Assembly: GCA_018401615.1 (NCBI GenBank)
Contig: JAGYKN010000008.1
Coordinates: 1 to 64,000 of the forward strand
DNA length: 64,000 nt
DNA from: Burkholderiaceae bacterium
GTDB taxonomy: Bacteria > Pseudomonadota > Gammaproteobacteria > Burkholderiales > Burkholderiaceae_A
Direction: 5' to 3'
The notes under the pieces are model-generated. The model did no database searches and was not told the DNA's origin. It worked only from the letters and a program-made list of their open reading frames with translations. Shown here piece by piece: positions 63,374-64,000 of this stretch. Position numbers and translations under genes: made by a program. The number at the start of each line of letters is the position of its first letter. Position 1 is the stretch's first letter.

Positions 63374-63388
63374 GACCGTCGATCGGTC
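63374..63388. promoter_or_regulatory. Short palindrome upstream of the second TRAP binding-protein gene
   Basis: GACCG-TCGAT-CGGTC, 30 bases before the start codon, with further ATCGA copies around it. It could be an operator; evidence is limited to symmetry. Confidence 0.3.
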
Positions 63389-63417
63389 AGACCAATCGAT
63401 TTTTCCAAGGAGATGAA

Positions 63418-64000
63418 ATGAAGCAATCCCAGACCGAAGTGGCGCAAGTCGAAGCCACTGCCGAGCAAGCACAAGTCGGCCGCCGCAGGTTTGTTTACGG
63501 AGCTACAGCAGTGGCTGCGACCGGGTTTTTAGCCGCTTGCAGCAAGAAGGATGATGCAGCACCCTCTGTTGGGGCACCCGCAGTGATCGTCCCGGGAGAT
63601 GCCATCGTTCTCAAGATGCAGGGCTCTTGGGGGCCAAACCAGATTTTTTCGGAGATGGCCCAGCAGTATGTGACGCGCGTCAATGAAATGGCCGGCGGTC
63701 GTCTCAAATTGGAGTACCTGCCAGCAGGTGCAGTGGTCAAGCCCTTCGAGATCATCGATGCCGTGAGCAAGGGTGTCCTCGACGGCGGCCATCACGTGTC
63801 GGGTTATTGGTATGGCAAGAACAAGAGCGCCTCGCTCTTTGGCACGGGCCCTGTGAGCGGCGCCACCCCAGAGATCGGTCTGTCTTGGATTCACGCTGGT
63901 GGCGGCCAGGAACTCTGGAACAAGCTGACCCAGAAACTCAACCTCAATGTGGTGGGGTTCTTCTCCTTCCCAATGCCATCGCAGCCCCTGGGATGGTTCA
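63418..64000 (+). CDS. TRAP transporter substrate-binding protein (Tat lipoprotein), partial
   Basis: Open at the right edge; 194 codons visible. ATG 63418 is 4 bases after AAGGAG. A twin-arginine region GRRRFVYGATAVAATG is followed by FLAACS, a lipobox, so a Tat-exported lipoprotein is predicted; that differs from the soluble DctP at 36164. The mature part QGSWGPNQIFSEMAQQYVTR and GGRLKLEYLPAGAVVKPFEI is DctP-like. Related to the alpha-keto acid/TakP group by pattern only. Permease genes should lie to the right. Confidence 0.88.
   Translation, partial: MKQSQTEVAQVEATAEQAQVGRRRFVYGATAVAATGFLAACSKKDDAAPSVGAPAVIVPGDAIVLKMQGSWGPNQIFSEMAQQYVTRVNEMAGGRLKLEYLPAGAVVKPFEIIDAVSKGVLDGGHHVSGYWYGKNKSASLFGTGPVSGATPEIGLSWIHAGGGQELWNKLTQKLNLNVVGFFSFPMPSQPLGWF

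Overview
The window comes from a GC-rich, gene-dense proteobacterial chromosome, most likely a betaproteobacterium (Burkholderiales-like) living as an aerobic anoxygenic phototroph. Supporting evidence: a type-2 (quinone) reaction-centre cluster with PufM/PufC/PuhA, the order bchFNBHLM-lhaA-puhABC-acsF-puhE, only the oxygen-dependent cyclase AcsF in view (no bchE), crtA/crtC/crtD of the spheroidene branch, and Burkholderiales-style housekeeping genes (a DUF3460 gene next to scpA, a 188-residue Dcd extein). The species is not determined. No tRNA, rRNA, CRISPR array or insertion sequence was recognised. No stretch over 300 bases lacks a gene; the largest gap is 239 bases at 35925-36163.

Region 1 (1-27347) is the photosynthesis gene cluster. 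The end of pufM and pufC read rightward. They face tspO-bchP-bch2(pucC-like)-bchG reading leftward. crtI-crtB read rightward and converge, with a 70-base overlap, on crtC-crtD-crtA-ppsR-ppaA. From the ppaA/bchF divergent promoter, which has tandem PpsR/CrtJ-type sites, one long superoperon bchF-N-B-H-L-M-lhaA-puhA-B-C-acsF-puhE runs rightward with mostly 4-base start/stop overlaps. bchP and ppaA each carry a frame break, and crtC has no in-frame ATG/GTG/TTG where its protein should begin.

Region 2 (27388-35924) holds a dienelactone-hydrolase-like enzyme, a MacA/LolD/FtsX-type ABC export operon with three different FtsX permeases, and rlmJ.

Region 3 (36164-44741) is a tight eight-gene rightward operon: a TRAP transporter (dctP-dctQ-dctM), a gamma-glutamyltransferase-like hydrolase, a circularly permuted ATP-grasp protein, an alpha-E protein, a transglutaminase-like protein and the proteasome-like protease Anbu. 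The last four are a known conserved module; their co-transcription with a TRAP importer and a gamma-glutamyltransferase suggests a peptide/amide uptake-and-turnover system.

Region 4 (44784-53731) is housekeeping: an LEA14-like lipoprotein, yaaA, murB, scpA, a DUF3460 protein, metG, dcd, folA, thyA, fabI. The dCTP deaminase gene is interrupted in frame by a 393-residue intein with an HNH homing-endonuclease-like domain, placed beside the substrate-binding arginine. thyA carries a one-base frame break near its 3' end.

Region 5 (53865-64000) holds a YejABEF-type peptide/microcin-C ABC importer, a short RND adaptor lipoprotein with an RND pump, a strong terminator, and the start of a second TRAP substrate-binding protein with a Tat lipoprotein signal.
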